NCBI GenBank assembly: GCA_937966555.1
Contig: CALCLY010000005.1
Coordinates: 8,340 to 72,339 of the forward strand
Direction of reading: 5' to 3'
Length of the DNA: 64,000 bases
DNA from: CALCLY01 sp900552775
Lineage (GTDB): Bacteria; Bacillota; Clostridia; UMGS1883; UMGS1540
Below are positions 1 to 8,633 of this stretch, piece by piece (within the stretch, counting starts at the first letter, position 1; the number at the start of each line of letters is the position of its first letter). The notes under the pieces are model-generated. The model worked only from the letters and a program-made list of their open reading frames with translations. It was not told the origin of the DNA and searched no databases. Position numbers and translations under genes: made by a program.

Positions 1-646
1 AGCCGAGGCATACAAAATCTATATTGTTTTTTCTGGAAATCACAGCCGGATAATTATTTCCGGGACGTGACGCGCATCCTCCCTGCGTTATTGAAGAACC
101 GTAATAATAAATAGGCGGAACATCCTTATACGGATTATACGGTTTGTAATATGTTCCCTCTTGAATGCCTATAAAAAGGTTGCTCACATCGTTATAAAGC
201 GGAAAATGAATCATTATCTTTCTCTGTTTTTTTTCGCCGTAAAAATCTACAATACTTTCAAATCCGTCTTCCATATCTACGGGAGGACAAAATGTGCCTG
301 TGTAAAAAAAGCCTTCTCCTTCATCCGTAAATACATCAAAACCAGTGGTTCCCGTAAGCGGCATATGGGAAAATCTGCAAACAGACGGCATAAATGCCCT
401 GATTGCAACAAACGGCGAATCGGTTTCAAAAATCACTCTGCCGCCAGATGTATTTGAATATAGCCGCTCCACACCGGGATTTACTTTTTTTGCCACACTT
501 TCCGGCATTCTTCTGAAAAGCTTTTCATCTGTTGCAGGCAGTCCGAAAAGCGAAAACCCGTCGGTTTTCACATCGAAATATTTCACATCATTTCTGTCTA
601 TTTCTTTTTTGACTTTTAAATTCTTATCTATATCTTCAATTTTCAT
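1..646 (-). CDS. SGNH/GDSL-family hydrolase (partial, C-terminus cut by window edge)
   Basis: About 215 codons are present, reading leftward from an ATG at 646 behind an AAAGGGTG ribosome site; the 3' end lies outside the window. The first ~170 residues form the beta-rich N-terminal domain seen before some SGNH hydrolases. A GSSITQGGCASRPGNNYP block follows, which is the block I motif carrying the nucleophilic serine (GSSITQG). Family members are esterases or carbohydrate deacetylases. No signal peptide is seen, so a cytoplasmic location is likely. It is divergent from recG. The substrate is unknown. Confidence 0.82.
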   Translation of the reverse strand, partial: MKIEDIDKNLKVKKEIDRNDVKYFDVKTDGFSLFGLPATDEKLFRRMPESVAKKVNPGVERLYSNTSGGRVIFETDSPFVAIRAFMPSVCRFSHMPLTGTTGFDVFTDEGEGFFYTGTFCPPVDMEDGFESIVDFYGEKKQRKIMIHFPLYNDVSNLFIGIQEGTYYKPYNPYKDVPPIYYYGSSITQGGCASRPGNNYPAVISRKNNIDFVCLG

Positions 647-701
647 AAAAACACCCTTTCCGGAATTATTCTAACATGCAAAGAATTATTTGTCAACCGT
701 A

Positions 702-730
702 TTGACGATTTAATATAAAAATGTTACAAT
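702..730 (+). promoter_or_regulatory. Promoter of recG
   Basis: TTGACG at 702-707 and TACAAT at 725-730 are separated by 17 bp. The predicted start of transcription falls next to the ribosome site (AAAGGTG), giving a very short leader. Confidence 0.6.
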
Positions 731-746
731 ATAAAAGGTGACACTT

Positions 747-2777
747 ATGTTTTATGAAGGAATAGGCGCGATAAAAGGAATCGGACCCGTTAAAAAAGAG
801 CGGTTGGCACATCTTGGCATCTTCACCGTCGCCGATATGCTCTACTGCTTTCCGCGTTCCTTTGAAGACAGGGGAAATTTCAAAAAAATATTTGAACTGC
901 AAGACGGCGAAAAGGCGTCTGTTCTTGTATGTCCCGCAGGTGAAATGAGTATAAGCCGCATCAAAAAAAATATGACAGTTTCAAAACAAAACTTTTCGGA
1001 CGGTTCGGGCATACTTACATGCACATGGTTTAATAACCCTTATCTGAAAAATACATTTATAAAAGGCAGACAATACAGCATTTTCGGCAAAGTAAAAGCA
1101 ATTTATGCCAAAAAGGAAATGAATTCTCCTATATTTGAAAAAGCCGGAGAAAATAAAAATACAGGGCGAATAGTGCCCATATACGCGCTGACGGCGGGTT
1201 TAACCGCCCGCGATATGACATCGGCTGCCGAAAAATGTCTTGCGGCCTCCAAAGGCTGCATCCCCGAAACGATTCCCGATGATATAAAAAACAAATACAA
1301 TCTTGCCGCAATAGATTATTCAATGCGCAACATTCACTTTCCGCAGAACAACGAAAGCTTTATGATAGCGCGAAGAAGATTTGTCTTTGAAGAATTTTTT
1401 GTATTAAGGTGCGGTCTTGCTTTGGCAAAATCAAGAAAAAGCTCATCTTCCGGCATACCTCTTGAAAAATTGAACCCGAATGACTTTTTCTCTCTTTTGC
1501 CATTCTCTCCGACTAACGCACAAAGGCGAGCAGTAAATGAAATATTTTGTGATTTGAAAAAGGAAACCCCGATGAACAGACTTGTTCAGGGTGATGTCGG
1601 AAGCGGAAAAACCGCCGTTGCATGCGCGGCACTGTATGCGGCGGCAAAAAACGGTTTTCAAAGCGCCCTTATGGCCCCCACGGAAATACTCGCCGTACAG
1701 CACTTTGAATCTCTCTCAAAACTTTTTCCGCAATACAATATTGTTTTGCTCAAAGGATCACAAACGCCTAATGTCAAGAAAAAAAATTACGAAGAAATAC
1801 TCAGCGGAGCGGCACAGATTGTTATAGGCACTCACACTTTGATAACCGACAAAGTCGAGTTTAAAAATCTTGCCGTAGTCGTAACGGACGAGCAGCACCG
1901 CTTCGGCGTAAAACAGCGCGGAGCTTTAACCGAAAAAGGACAAAATCCGCATCTCCTCGTAATGAGCGCAACGCCGATTCCGAGAACACTGTCACATGTA
2001 ATTTACGGCGATCTTGATGTCAGTATTATAGATGAGCTGCCGCCCGGAAGACAAAAAACAGATACATTTTTTGTTAAATCCGCCTTGCGTGACAGGGCAT
2101 ACGGCTTTGTTTTAAAGCAGCTGGCTTTCGGCAGCCGAGCATATATTGTCTGCCCGATGGCGGAGGAAAGCGAAACACTTGACGTTAAAAACGTAATAGC
2201 ACACACCAAGATGATTTCCGAGAAGTATTTTAAAGGTTTTAATGTAGCGTACATTCACGGAAAAATGAAAACACATGAAAAAGATGAAATAATGGAAAAA
2301 TTCAGCCGCGGCAGTATAGATGTCCTGGTTTCCACAACCGTGATAGAAGTGGGCGTAAACGTTCCGGAAGCAAATATTATGGTTATAGAAAATGCCGAAA
2401 GGTTCGGCTTGTCTCAGCTGCATCAGCTTCGCGGGCGCGTGGGCCGCGGCAGCGAAAAATCATATTGCATTATGATTTCAGACACCGATTCGCCTCTTAC
2501 AAAAAAAAGACTTAAAACAATGACGGAAACCTGCGACGGTTTTAAAATATCGGAAGAAGACTTAAAACTCAGAGGCCCCGGAGATTTTTTCGGCACCCGA
2601 CAGCACGGTCTTCCCGAGCTTCGGATAGCAAATATTTTTGAAGATATGCCCGTTTTAAAAGAGGCATGTGCCGCTGCCGATGAGCTGTTGTCGCGCGATA
2701 AATTCCTAACGTCTCCCGAAAGCATTAATTTAAGAAAACGTATTTCGGTGCTTTTCGGAAATACAGTAAAAAATTAA
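747..2777 (+). CDS. recG: ATP-dependent DNA helicase RecG
   Basis: This 676-residue superfamily 2 helicase remodels stalled replication forks and Holliday junctions. An N-terminal helix-hairpin-helix/wedge region (GIGPVKKERL near residue 10) is followed by Walker A GDVGSGKT, the DEQH box and SATPIPRTL. Motif VI is QLRGRVGRG, followed by the RecG C-terminal region. Length is normal for the family. A GTG nine bases upstream (738) is in frame but lies inside the AAAGGTG ribosome site, so the ATG at 747 is preferred. It stands alone and ends in a bidirectional terminator shared with the convergent epimerase gene. Confidence 0.96.
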   Translation: MFYEGIGAIKGIGPVKKERLAHLGIFTVADMLYCFPRSFEDRGNFKKIFELQDGEKASVLVCPAGEMSISRIKKNMTVSKQNFSDGSGILTCTWFNNPYLKNTFIKGRQYSIFGKVKAIYAKKEMNSPIFEKAGENKNTGRIVPIYALTAGLTARDMTSAAEKCLAASKGCIPETIPDDIKNKYNLAAIDYSMRNIHFPQNNESFMIARRRFVFEEFFVLRCGLALAKSRKSSSSGIPLEKLNPNDFFSLLPFSPTNAQRRAVNEIFCDLKKETPMNRLVQGDVGSGKTAVACAALYAAAKNGFQSALMAPTEILAVQHFESLSKLFPQYNIVLLKGSQTPNVKKKNYEEILSGAAQIVIGTHTLITDKVEFKNLAVVVTDEQHRFGVKQRGALTEKGQNPHLLVMSATPIPRTLSHVIYGDLDVSIIDELPPGRQKTDTFFVKSALRDRAYGFVLKQLAFGSRAYIVCPMAEESETLDVKNVIAHTKMISEKYFKGFNVAYIHGKMKTHEKDEIMEKFSRGSIDVLVSTTVIEVGVNVPEANIMVIENAERFGLSQLHQLRGRVGRGSEKSYCIMISDTDSPLTKKRLKTMTETCDGFKISEEDLKLRGPGDFFGTRQHGLPELRIANIFEDMPVLKEACAAADELLSRDKFLTSPESINLRKRISVLFGNTVKN

Positions 2778-2810
2778 ATAACTTCATAAAGCGCTATGCT
2801 TCTAAATTCC

Positions 2811-2860
2811 AAAATGAGGGTGCGGCAAAATGAAATCGTTTTGCCGCACCCTCATTTTTT
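2811..2860. terminator. Bidirectional terminator between recG and the DUF4432 gene
   Basis: Near-perfect hairpin: aaaatgagggtgcggcaaaa pairs with ttttgccgcaccctcatttt across an 8-base loop, with A and T runs on both sides. The core is nearly the same as the hairpin at 49316. Confidence 0.9.
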
Positions 2861-2862
2861 AA

Positions 2863-3834
2863 TCAGAAAAACAATTTGTCTTTTAATTCAAACTTTATAT
2901 GATGCACCGCTTTTTCGCCCGGTTCAAGGAATTTCAGACGGTTCTCACGTCTTAAAACGTCTCTGCCGTCAGGAGTGCAGTTTCCCGGTTCAAGTCCCAA
3001 AACGTATTCTTGCTCTCCCATCATCTTCCATTCCGTAAAACAAGGTAACTCGGATGTATTATATTCAATCAGCAGTCCGGCACCGATTTTTTCGTTAAAT
3101 ACGCCGGCGCGTCCCTTTTTCATATCGTAATAGTAACACTGTTCCTCAAAACCCTTCTGAGGCTTTTCCATTTTGCGGCACTTATCAAGCCCTTCCGCCG
3201 CCCTCACATTACGCGGTACAGGTTCACCTGCGTCAATATAAACTTTTGTATCTTCGCAAAGAAGAGGATAACCCATATTGCAGTGATAAAGCATCATAAA
3301 AGGTGATTTTTCGCTGCCCGTATTTGTAACCGTATCGCAAAGTTCCACGCTGTTATTCGAAAGGCTTATTTTGTACTCTCTTTTCAGGAGCAGCTTATGA
3401 GCAAACAGCGCCGCGTCTCTGACAGTTGCTTTAAGATATATAAAATTATCGTCATCAGTATAATAAATATTTTCAGCCGGCGTATTGGAAATGCTTCCGT
3501 GAAGCGGAAGTTCTTCCCCGTTATCATTGCATGGACTTCCCACTGCCGTAAGACCGCACGTGGTGAAAAAACCGGCGGTAAAAGATTTTAAAAAGCCTGC
3601 TCCCACCGAATCGTAATAACTCGGCGCCACATATCCGCACGGTGAAAAATAACCGAAATTTACACCCTTATATGTAAGTCTTGAAATATCCGCACATCTG
3701 TCCGCAGACACCGTAATTTCAAGCCCTTTTCCGTTTCTTATTTGAAAAAGTCTCATTCCGTCGCCTTTTCCTCCGCAAAGCCTGTGTTCTTCAACGCCGC
3801 GAATCTGCATCGGATTTCCTATATATTTATTCAT
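2863..3834 (-). CDS. DUF4432 aldose 1-epimerase-like protein
   Basis: 323 residues resembling the DUF4432 branch of the galactose-mutarotase fold, which interconverts sugar anomers or binds sugars. Recognisable stretches include an early DRCADISRL block, an LHGSISN stretch near residue 113 (His conserved in mutarotases), and a late GLEPGNCTPDGR block near residue 280. No signal peptide. The ATG at 3834 has GTGAGG upstream. It lies 9 bp after a lipoprotein gene on the same strand, so the two are probably cotranscribed. The real substrate is not deducible. Confidence 0.85.
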   Translation of the reverse strand: MNKYIGNPMQIRGVEEHRLCGGKGDGMRLFQIRNGKGLEITVSADRCADISRLTYKGVNFGYFSPCGYVAPSYYDSVGAGFLKSFTAGFFTTCGLTAVGSPCNDNGEELPLHGSISNTPAENIYYTDDDNFIYLKATVRDAALFAHKLLLKREYKISLSNNSVELCDTVTNTGSEKSPFMMLYHCNMGYPLLCEDTKVYIDAGEPVPRNVRAAEGLDKCRKMEKPQKGFEEQCYYYDMKKGRAGVFNEKIGAGLLIEYNTSELPCFTEWKMMGEQEYVLGLEPGNCTPDGRDVLRRENRLKFLEPGEKAVHHIKFELKDKLFF

Positions 3835-3843
3835 GCATAAACC

Positions 3844-4263
3844 TCACTTTCCGAATGTTACGCTTAAGTATTTACCGTACATCAGTTTAAAACCGTCATC
3901 CGTTTTCTCAACATCGAACATAAATGTTTTTGAGCCGTCCCATGTAATGTACATTTTCCCGTCTTCTTCTTTAAGTTCAACCTCTTTGCCGTCTATCTGA
4001 GCGCTCCCGTCTTCGTTTATAATCATAACACAGTCTTTCGTGAAGTAATTTTTCAGAACTCCCGCCGCAACCGCCTCAATAGAGCCGTCTCTGTTATTTT
4101 TTATTTTTACGTTTTTTGCGATCCAGCTTCCCGTATACGAAAAGCCTGTTTCGTTTAAATTCTGCGTCTGCGCGGCGCTGTTTTCCGCATTCGTCTTTTT
4201 TGCACAGCCCGAACATGAAACGGCTATACACAGTGCCGCAAATAAAGCTGCTGTTTTTTTCAT
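3844..4263 (-). CDS. Small lipoprotein of unknown function
   Basis: 139 residues starting with a lipoprotein signal peptide: positive MKK, hydrophobic core, then lipobox SCSGC with the modified Cys near residue 20. The mature part is acidic and beta-rich, with W-x-A and K-T-F-M-F-D-V patterns that recall small lipocalin-like lipoproteins of Clostridia. It would sit on the outer face of the cytoplasmic membrane. It immediately precedes the DUF4432 gene in the same direction. I do not recognise a named family with certainty. Confidence 0.75.
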   Translation of the reverse strand: MKKTAALFAALCIAVSCSGCAKKTNAENSAAQTQNLNETGFSYTGSWIAKNVKIKNNRDGSIEAVAAGVLKNYFTKDCVMIINEDGSAQIDGKEVELKEEDGKMYITWDGSKTFMFDVEKTDDGFKLMYGKYLSVTFGK

Positions 4264-4352
4264 ATAATTCTCCGTTCCGCCGCCTGATGCGGCTTTTAAA
4301 AATTTTCAAAAACCGAAAACGCACGTATTTAATTTTACGCGCTGTTCACTCT

Positions 4353-4817
4353 TTACACATAATAAACTTCCACGCCGCAATCTCTTGCATATTTCACTGT
4401 ATAGTAAGTGCCTCCTCTGCCCTTTCTGAAATACGCTATGCAGCGCGAGCTGTTGTCTATCATAAAGCGGTTACGCTTTTGCATACAGCCTTGATAATAT
4501 TTATCCGAAACGGCGCAAACCGAATCAGCTTTTGCCGCAATTGCGTCATATGCCGCTTTATTCTTTTCATTCCAGCCTATAGACTGCGTAGGACATGGCA
4601 TTGCGATAAAAAGCTTTATTTCGGGATAATTGTCTTTTAATTTTAACACTTCTTCCGCGGCAAGTGTATCAAATCCGAGGGCGCCGCCGCACCAAAAATC
4701 CGTTATCCCTTTCCGCATCATATATTCAATCGCTTTTTGTACTTCATCGCGCAGATAATCCGCTTTGTCCGCCGGAATGTCGCGGTGTCCCGTAAAACAA
4801 CATGTCTTCTCTTTCAT
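4353..4817 (-). CDS. SLOG-family (DUF1273-like) protein
   Basis: 154 residues with the Rossmann-like SLOG fold. The start CCFTGHRDIP is the typical first strand, and WCGGALGFDTLAAE is the nucleotide-binding GGxxGxD-type loop. PCPTQSIGW and a later GRGGTYYT block also fit DUF1273/YpsA-like proteins. Such proteins are thought to bind nucleotides or nucleotide-derived ligands; their cellular role is unsettled. The ATG has AAAGAGG upstream and a weak TTTACA-17-TAAACT promoter. About 90 bp separate it from the lipoprotein downstream. Confidence 0.85.
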   Translation of the reverse strand: MKEKTCCFTGHRDIPADKADYLRDEVQKAIEYMMRKGITDFWCGGALGFDTLAAEEVLKLKDNYPEIKLFIAMPCPTQSIGWNEKNKAAYDAIAAKADSVCAVSDKYYQGCMQKRNRFMIDNSSRCIAYFRKGRGGTYYTVKYARDCGVEVYYV

Positions 4818-4891
4818 ACATCAAACCTCTTTAATATAGTTTAACATATTTTGTTTTTTTTGTAAACAAAAAATTAAGAGTTTTTTTACTA

Positions 4892-4920
4892 TTGAATTTT
4901 TTTCATCACTGTGCTACAAT
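4892..4920 (+). promoter_or_regulatory. Promoter of yqhQ-prmC
   Basis: TTGAAT (4892-4897), 17-bp spacer, TACAAT (4915-4920). The ATG of the DUF1385 gene follows about 30 bp later. Confidence 0.7.
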
Positions 4921-4950
4921 ATTATAGTAGAAAAAATTACGGAGGCATAT

Positions 4951-5856
4951 ATGAATACTAAACATAAAACAAGCATAGGAGGTCAGGCTCTTATCGAAGG
5001 CGTTATGATGCGCGGTCCGAAAACAACTGCAATGGCAGTACGAAATCCCGAGGGCGAGCTTGTTGTAGAAAAATGGCCCACAGGCGGGCAAAACAAGCCT
5101 GCACTGTTAAAAACTCCGTTCATACGCGGAATTTTTATGATGGCAGACAATCTGCGTTTCGGATACAAATGCCTTATGCGTTCTGCCGAAATTGCCGGTC
5201 TTGAAGAAGATGACAAAAAAAGCGGCGGCTTCTTAAGCTCAGCTTTAATGGTTTTAAGCGTTGTGCTGGCGCTTATACTTTCTGTAGGACTGTTTGTATG
5301 GCTGCCCGCGCGCCTTTACGAATGGACCGGTCTTGCCGCATATAACTCGCGAATACTCAGAAGTACTTTTGAAGGCGTATTGAAAATAATAATTTTCGTA
5401 GCTTATCTTCTTTGCACATTGCTTATGAAAGATATCAGGCGCACATTTATGTATCACGGCGCGGAACATAAAACAATTTTCTGTTATGAAGAAGGTCTTC
5501 CTCTGACGGTTGAAAATGTCAGAAAAATGCGCCGTTTTCATCCCAGATGCGGAACATCTTTTATGATACTTGTACTTATTGTAAGTATATTTGTTTCAAT
5601 GTTTATTCCCGCGTCGGTACCGGCAGCTTTAAGAAGCGTGCTTAAAATTTTGCTTATACCGATTATTGTAGGTATAGGCTACGAGCTCATCAAACTTGCC
5701 GGCAGAACGGATAACCTTTTCACAAGGATAATATCGGCACCCGGAATGTGGCTTCAGCATATTACAACAAAAGAACCCGATGACTCTATGATTGAAGCTG
5801 CTATAGCGGCAATGGAAAACGTTATAACAGGAAACAAAGAGGACGATAAATGGTGA
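4951..5856 (+). CDS. yqhQ: DUF1385 membrane protein (YqhQ family)
   Basis: 301 residues. The first block IGGQALIEGVMMRGP is the family signature, and YHGAEHKTI (near residue 168) followed by HPRCGTSF (near residue 197) are conserved polar motifs. Two pairs of transmembrane segments lie around residues 95-145 and 205-240. The family sits next to prmC and prfA in many Firmicutes and is sometimes called PrmC-associated, but its function is unknown. Its last codons overlap the prmC start by 7 bases, so translation is coupled. An EDD-rich cytoplasmic tail precedes the overlap. No prfA gene is present upstream here. Confidence 0.92.
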   Translation: MNTKHKTSIGGQALIEGVMMRGPKTTAMAVRNPEGELVVEKWPTGGQNKPALLKTPFIRGIFMMADNLRFGYKCLMRSAEIAGLEEDDKKSGGFLSSALMVLSVVLALILSVGLFVWLPARLYEWTGLAAYNSRILRSTFEGVLKIIIFVAYLLCTLLMKDIRRTFMYHGAEHKTIFCYEEGLPLTVENVRKMRRFHPRCGTSFMILVLIVSIFVSMFIPASVPAALRSVLKILLIPIIVGIGYELIKLAGRTDNLFTRIISAPGMWLQHITTKEPDDSMIEAAIAAMENVITGNKEDDKW

Positions 5857-6653
5857 CGGTTGGTGAACTTTTACAAGGCGGCGCATCTGTTTTAAACAAA
5901 GAAGATGCCGCGGCGCTCTTGTGTTTTTTACTTAAAACAGACAGGGCGGGACTTTGCCTTAAAAGGCTTGATGCGGTAAGCAAAGAAGTGCAATCCGAAT
6001 ATAAAAAATATGTATATATGGCACAGGAAAATATGCCCATAGCATATATAACGGGAGAAAAAGAGTTTTATTCCCTATTGTTCGAAGTAAACGAAAGCGT
6101 TCTCATCCCTCGCCCCGATACAGAAATTCTCACGGAATTTGCCGTCAAACACGCTGACGGCAAGAAAGTGCTTGATCTTTGCTGCGGCAGCGGGTGCATA
6201 GGCATCAGTATTGCCAAAAATTCAAAATGCGAAATAACTTTGGCAGACATTTCCGAAGACGCTCTCAAAATTGCCGAAAGAAATGCACGTCGGCATGATG
6301 TTCGCGCAAAGTTCTTGCATTTGGATATTTTAAACGACGAAATCAACGAAAAATATGACATGATTCTTTCCAATCCGCCGTATATTGAAACATTTGAAAT
6401 AGAAAAGCTTGATGACAGCGTACGCCTTTTCGAACCGCACCTTGCGTTGGACGGCGGCGAAGACGGTTTAAAGTTTTACCGAATAATTTCATCCAAAGCT
6501 TACACATCTTTGGAAAAAGGCGGTATACTCGCCTTTGAATGCGGTCACGCACAAGCCGACAAAATATGCAAGATTTTGTCAGAAAACTACAAAAACATTC
6601 AGATTTTGTGCGATTATTCAAATATTCGACGTGTGGTAACCGCATTTAAATAG
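5850..6653 (+). CDS. prmC: Release factor glutamine N5-methyltransferase PrmC
   Basis: 267 residues, the usual length. The N-terminal helical release-factor-binding domain covers roughly residues 1-80. The SAM-binding motif DLCCGSGCIGIS and catalytic NPPY (in ILSNPPYIE near residue 174) follow. The enzyme methylates the Gln of the GGQ motif of RF1/RF2 in the cytoplasm. The ATG lies within the last codons of yqhQ (ATGGTGA overlap). No terminator separates the two, so they form a bicistronic unit. Confidence 0.95.
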   Translation: MVTVGELLQGGASVLNKEDAAALLCFLLKTDRAGLCLKRLDAVSKEVQSEYKKYVYMAQENMPIAYITGEKEFYSLLFEVNESVLIPRPDTEILTEFAVKHADGKKVLDLCCGSGCIGISIAKNSKCEITLADISEDALKIAERNARRHDVRAKFLHLDILNDEINEKYDMILSNPPYIETFEIEKLDDSVRLFEPHLALDGGEDGLKFYRIISSKAYTSLEKGGILAFECGHAQADKICKILSENYKNIQILCDYSNIRRVVTAFK

Positions 6654-6712
6654 CGAATTTTACGAAATTTTAACAGAATCTAATTTTTTTTAAAAAATTT
6701 AGAATATTTCTG

Positions 6713-6741
6713 TTGACAAAACTGGAATTTTATGTTATCAT
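6713..6741 (+). promoter_or_regulatory. Promoter of the AbrB-family gene
   Basis: TTGACA (6713-6718), 17-bp spacer, TATCAT (6736-6741). The leader is about 35 bases and contains AAAGGAGG before the ATG at 6784. Confidence 0.75.
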
Positions 6742-6783
6742 ATATCTGTATTAAAGAAAACCCAACAAAAGGAGGCCGATGAT

Positions 6784-7035
6784 ATGAAATCTACAGGTAT
6801 TGTTAGAAAGGTCGACGAGCTTGGTCGCATAGTTCTCCCGATAGAGTTACGCAGATTACTTGACATTGCGGAAAAAGATCCTCTCGAGATTTATGTTGAC
6901 GACGAAAGCATAATTCTTAAAAAATATGCTCCTGCTTGCATCTTCTGCGGAAATGCAAACGACATTGTAAACTTTAAGGGCAAAAAGATTTGTTCCGAAT
7001 GCCTCGACAAGCTTGCAAACGAAGCTCAAGATTAA
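6784..7035 (+). CDS. AbrB/SpoVT-family transition-state regulator
   Basis: 83 residues. Residues 1-50 are a swapped-hairpin AbrB DNA-binding domain (GIVRKVDELGRIVLPIELRR, then DPLEIYVDD). The C-terminal third carries two CxxC pairs (CIFC and CSEC), a probable small zinc ribbon found in clostridial AbrB homologues. These proteins act as dimers or tetramers controlling growth-phase and sporulation genes. A strong AAAGGAGG site fixes the start. It is monocistronic, with its own promoter and terminator. Confidence 0.92.
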   Translation: MKSTGIVRKVDELGRIVLPIELRRLLDIAEKDPLEIYVDDESIILKKYAPACIFCGNANDIVNFKGKKICSECLDKLANEAQD

Positions 7036-7054
7036 TCTACAAAAGATCTACATC

Positions 7055-7096
7055 GAAAATGGCTGTTGCACAAGTGCAGCAGCCATTTTCAGTTTA
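7055..7096. terminator. Bidirectional terminator between abrB-like and comEA-like genes
   Basis: GAAAATGGCTGTTGCA pairs with TGCAGCAGCCATTTTC around a 4-base loop. The hairpin touches the stop codon of the convergent comEA-like gene. Confidence 0.8.
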
Positions 7097-7640
7097 TCCT
7101 TATCAGATCCTTAATTTGTTCAAATTTTTTTGTGCCGATTCCGCGCACTTTTTTAATCTCGTTAATGTTTTTAAAGCCGCCGTACATCTCACGGTAAGCA
7201 ATAATCCGTTCGGCATACGATTCACCTATTCCCGGAAGCTTTTGAAGTTCTTTAACGTCAGCGGTATTTATATTTATCTGCATATCCGCATTTTCTTTGG
7301 AAGAAATGTAAATTTCCTGCCCTTCTTCAAGCGGAGCGCTAAAATCAATTCCGCTTTCGTCGGCATCGTCGGCAAGTCCGCCCGCCGCTTTTATTGCATC
7401 CTCCACCGTAGAACCTGCGGGCAAAGTCAAAGCCCCTTCCGACACAGCAGAACCTCTGACATACACATGCACTGTTTTGGAAGCATCGACTTCATTTAAA
7501 GCATTTGTAATCTGAGCATTGGTTTTATAGCGTTCAAGAAGATTTTTGCCTCCCGTACCAACTATTAATATAAAGCACAGACAAATAAATACCAATGCAG
7601 CCTGTGAACCATGTTTTTCCCAAAATTTTTTAAAATTCAT
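7089..7640 (-). CDS. comEA: ComEA-like helix-hairpin-helix DNA-binding protein
   Basis: 183 residues from the ATG at 7640. An in-frame ATG at 7652 is less likely because GAGGATACAA lies just before 7640. One N-terminal membrane anchor (VFICLCFILIVGTGG) is followed by a SLBB/beta-grasp region (VHVYVRGSAV to EGQEIYIS). Two HhH motifs close the protein (INTADVKELQKLPGIGESYA and the INEIKKVRGIGTKKFEQI region). The family binds incoming double-stranded DNA outside the membrane during transformation. No comEC or comEB lies nearby in this window. Confidence 0.88.
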   Translation of the reverse strand: MNFKKFWEKHGSQAALVFICLCFILIVGTGGKNLLERYKTNAQITNALNEVDASKTVHVYVRGSAVSEGALTLPAGSTVEDAIKAAGGLADDADESGIDFSAPLEEGQEIYISSKENADMQININTADVKELQKLPGIGESYAERIIAYREMYGGFKNINEIKKVRGIGTKKFEQIKDLIRIN

Positions 7641-7674
7641 TTGTATCCTCATTCCAATATTATATTAATAAGTG

Positions 7675-7703
7675 TTGAATTTTACACTGCCATGTGGTAT
7701 ACT
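7675..7703 (+). promoter_or_regulatory. Extended -10 promoter, apparently leaderless
   Basis: TTGAAT (7675-7680), 17-bp spacer and TATACT (7698-7703) preceded by TGG, i.e. an extended -10. The expected transcription start (7710-7711) coincides with the A of the ATG at 7711. Confidence 0.7.
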
Positions 7704-7710
7704 GATATAC

Positions 7711-8193
7711 ATGGACAGAATAATTCACCCAATAAAACCAATTTACGATAAGAATTCCGAAATTTTAATTCTCGGCAGTTTCCCATCGGTTAAATCACGC
7801 GAAGAAGCATTTTTTTATGCACATCCTCAAAACAGATTTTGGCGCGTACTTGCCGCAGTATATCAAAAAGACGTTCCGAAAACCACAGACGATAAAAAAA
7901 TATTTCTCGCCGAAAACAAAATAGCTTTATGGGATGTTTTGGCATCATGCGAAATTAAGGGCAGCTCGGATTCGAGCATAAAAAACATATCTGTAAACGA
8001 CATAAGCCCGATACTTAAGTGCGCCGATATAAAACGCATATTTACAAACGGTACAACAGCATATAAATACTACAGCAAGTATATAGAGCCTGTTATAAAA
8101 CGCGATACTGTCTGTCTCCCGTCCACATCCCCGGCAAATGCCGCAAAAAGCTTTGAAGAACTATGTACCATCTGGCAGGCACTGCGGCTTTGA
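7711..8193 (+). CDS. DNA-deoxyinosine glycosylase (uracil-DNA glycosylase superfamily)
   Basis: 160 residues. The N-terminal motif LILGSFPSVKSRE and AHPQNRFWRVL define the hypoxanthine/uracil DNA glycosylase group. LWDVLASCEIKGSSDSSI and the C-terminal CLPSTSPANA motif complete the fold. The enzyme removes deaminated bases (hypoxanthine, possibly uracil) from DNA. The start at 7711 is chosen because homology begins there and no Shine-Dalgarno sequence precedes it. The in-frame extension to 7672 covers the promoter. Confidence 0.9.
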   Translation: MDRIIHPIKPIYDKNSEILILGSFPSVKSREEAFFYAHPQNRFWRVLAAVYQKDVPKTTDDKKIFLAENKIALWDVLASCEIKGSSDSSIKNISVNDISPILKCADIKRIFTNGTTAYKYYSKYIEPVIKRDTVCLPSTSPANAAKSFEELCTIWQALRL

Positions 8194-8237
8194 AAATATT
8201 ATATATCAAAAGCTTGAGCTTGTCAACTTGAAAAGCC

Positions 8238-8266
8238 TTGACAACAAAGCTTTTATGTATTATAAT
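8238..8266 (+). promoter_or_regulatory. Promoter of the DUF1858 gene
   Basis: TTGACA (8238-8243), 17-bp spacer, TATAAT (8261-8266): full consensus. The leader is about 80 bases and ends in CGGAGGAA. Confidence 0.85.
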
Positions 8267-8350
8267 AATGTTGAAAATAAAAATTATCAATAATATGCGG
8301 CTTTAGTGGCAAAACTACATTGTCCAAAGCGGCGGAACGGAGGAATAACA

Positions 8351-8551
8351 ATGAAAGTAACAAAAAACACAATAATTGCGGATATTCTTGATTTTGACGC
8401 AGAGGTTGCTCCTTTCTTTTTTGAGATAGGCATGCATTGTCTCGGCTGTCCCGCTTCACGCGGCGAAAGCGTTGAAGAGGCTTGCGCCGTTCATGGCGTT
8501 GATCCCGAAGTTTTGGTTGACAAGCTTAATAAATATTTTGAATCAAAATAA
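8351..8551 (+). CDS. DUF1858 redox-disulfide protein
   Basis: 66 residues starting at an ATG behind CGGAGGAA. The family is a small helical domain ending in a CxxC pair; here it is MHCLGCPAS near residue 33. It is related to the ScdA N-terminus and to hybrid-cluster-associated redox disulfide domains. The likely role is in thiol or iron-sulfur redox chemistry in the cytoplasm of an anaerobe. It is monocistronic with a strong promoter, so it is probably well expressed. Confidence 0.9.
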   Translation: MKVTKNTIIADILDFDAEVAPFFFEIGMHCLGCPASRGESVEEACAVHGVDPEVLVDKLNKYFESK

Positions 8552-8570
8552 TCGGCAATATAAATCATTA

Positions 8571-8618
8571 AATGGGCTGTGTCTAAAGTTAATTGACTTT
8601 AGCCACAGCCCATTTTTT
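8571..8618. terminator. Terminator after the DUF1858 gene, shared with nagA
   Basis: AATGGGCTGTG...CACAGCCCATT with a long inner stem (CTAAAGT/ACTTTAG) and a T run. It separates convergent genes. Confidence 0.85.
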
Positions 8619-8633
8619 TCATCCCATTTAATA

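Noticed and set aside
4116..4640. 174-codon open frame on the plus strand
   Set aside because: Antisense to the lipoprotein and SLOG genes; no ribosome site and composition of a shadow frame.
8267..8350. 80-base leader of the DUF1858 gene as a riboswitch
   Set aside because: Only a weak stem (GCTTT/AAAGC) is visible and no known riboswitch motif.
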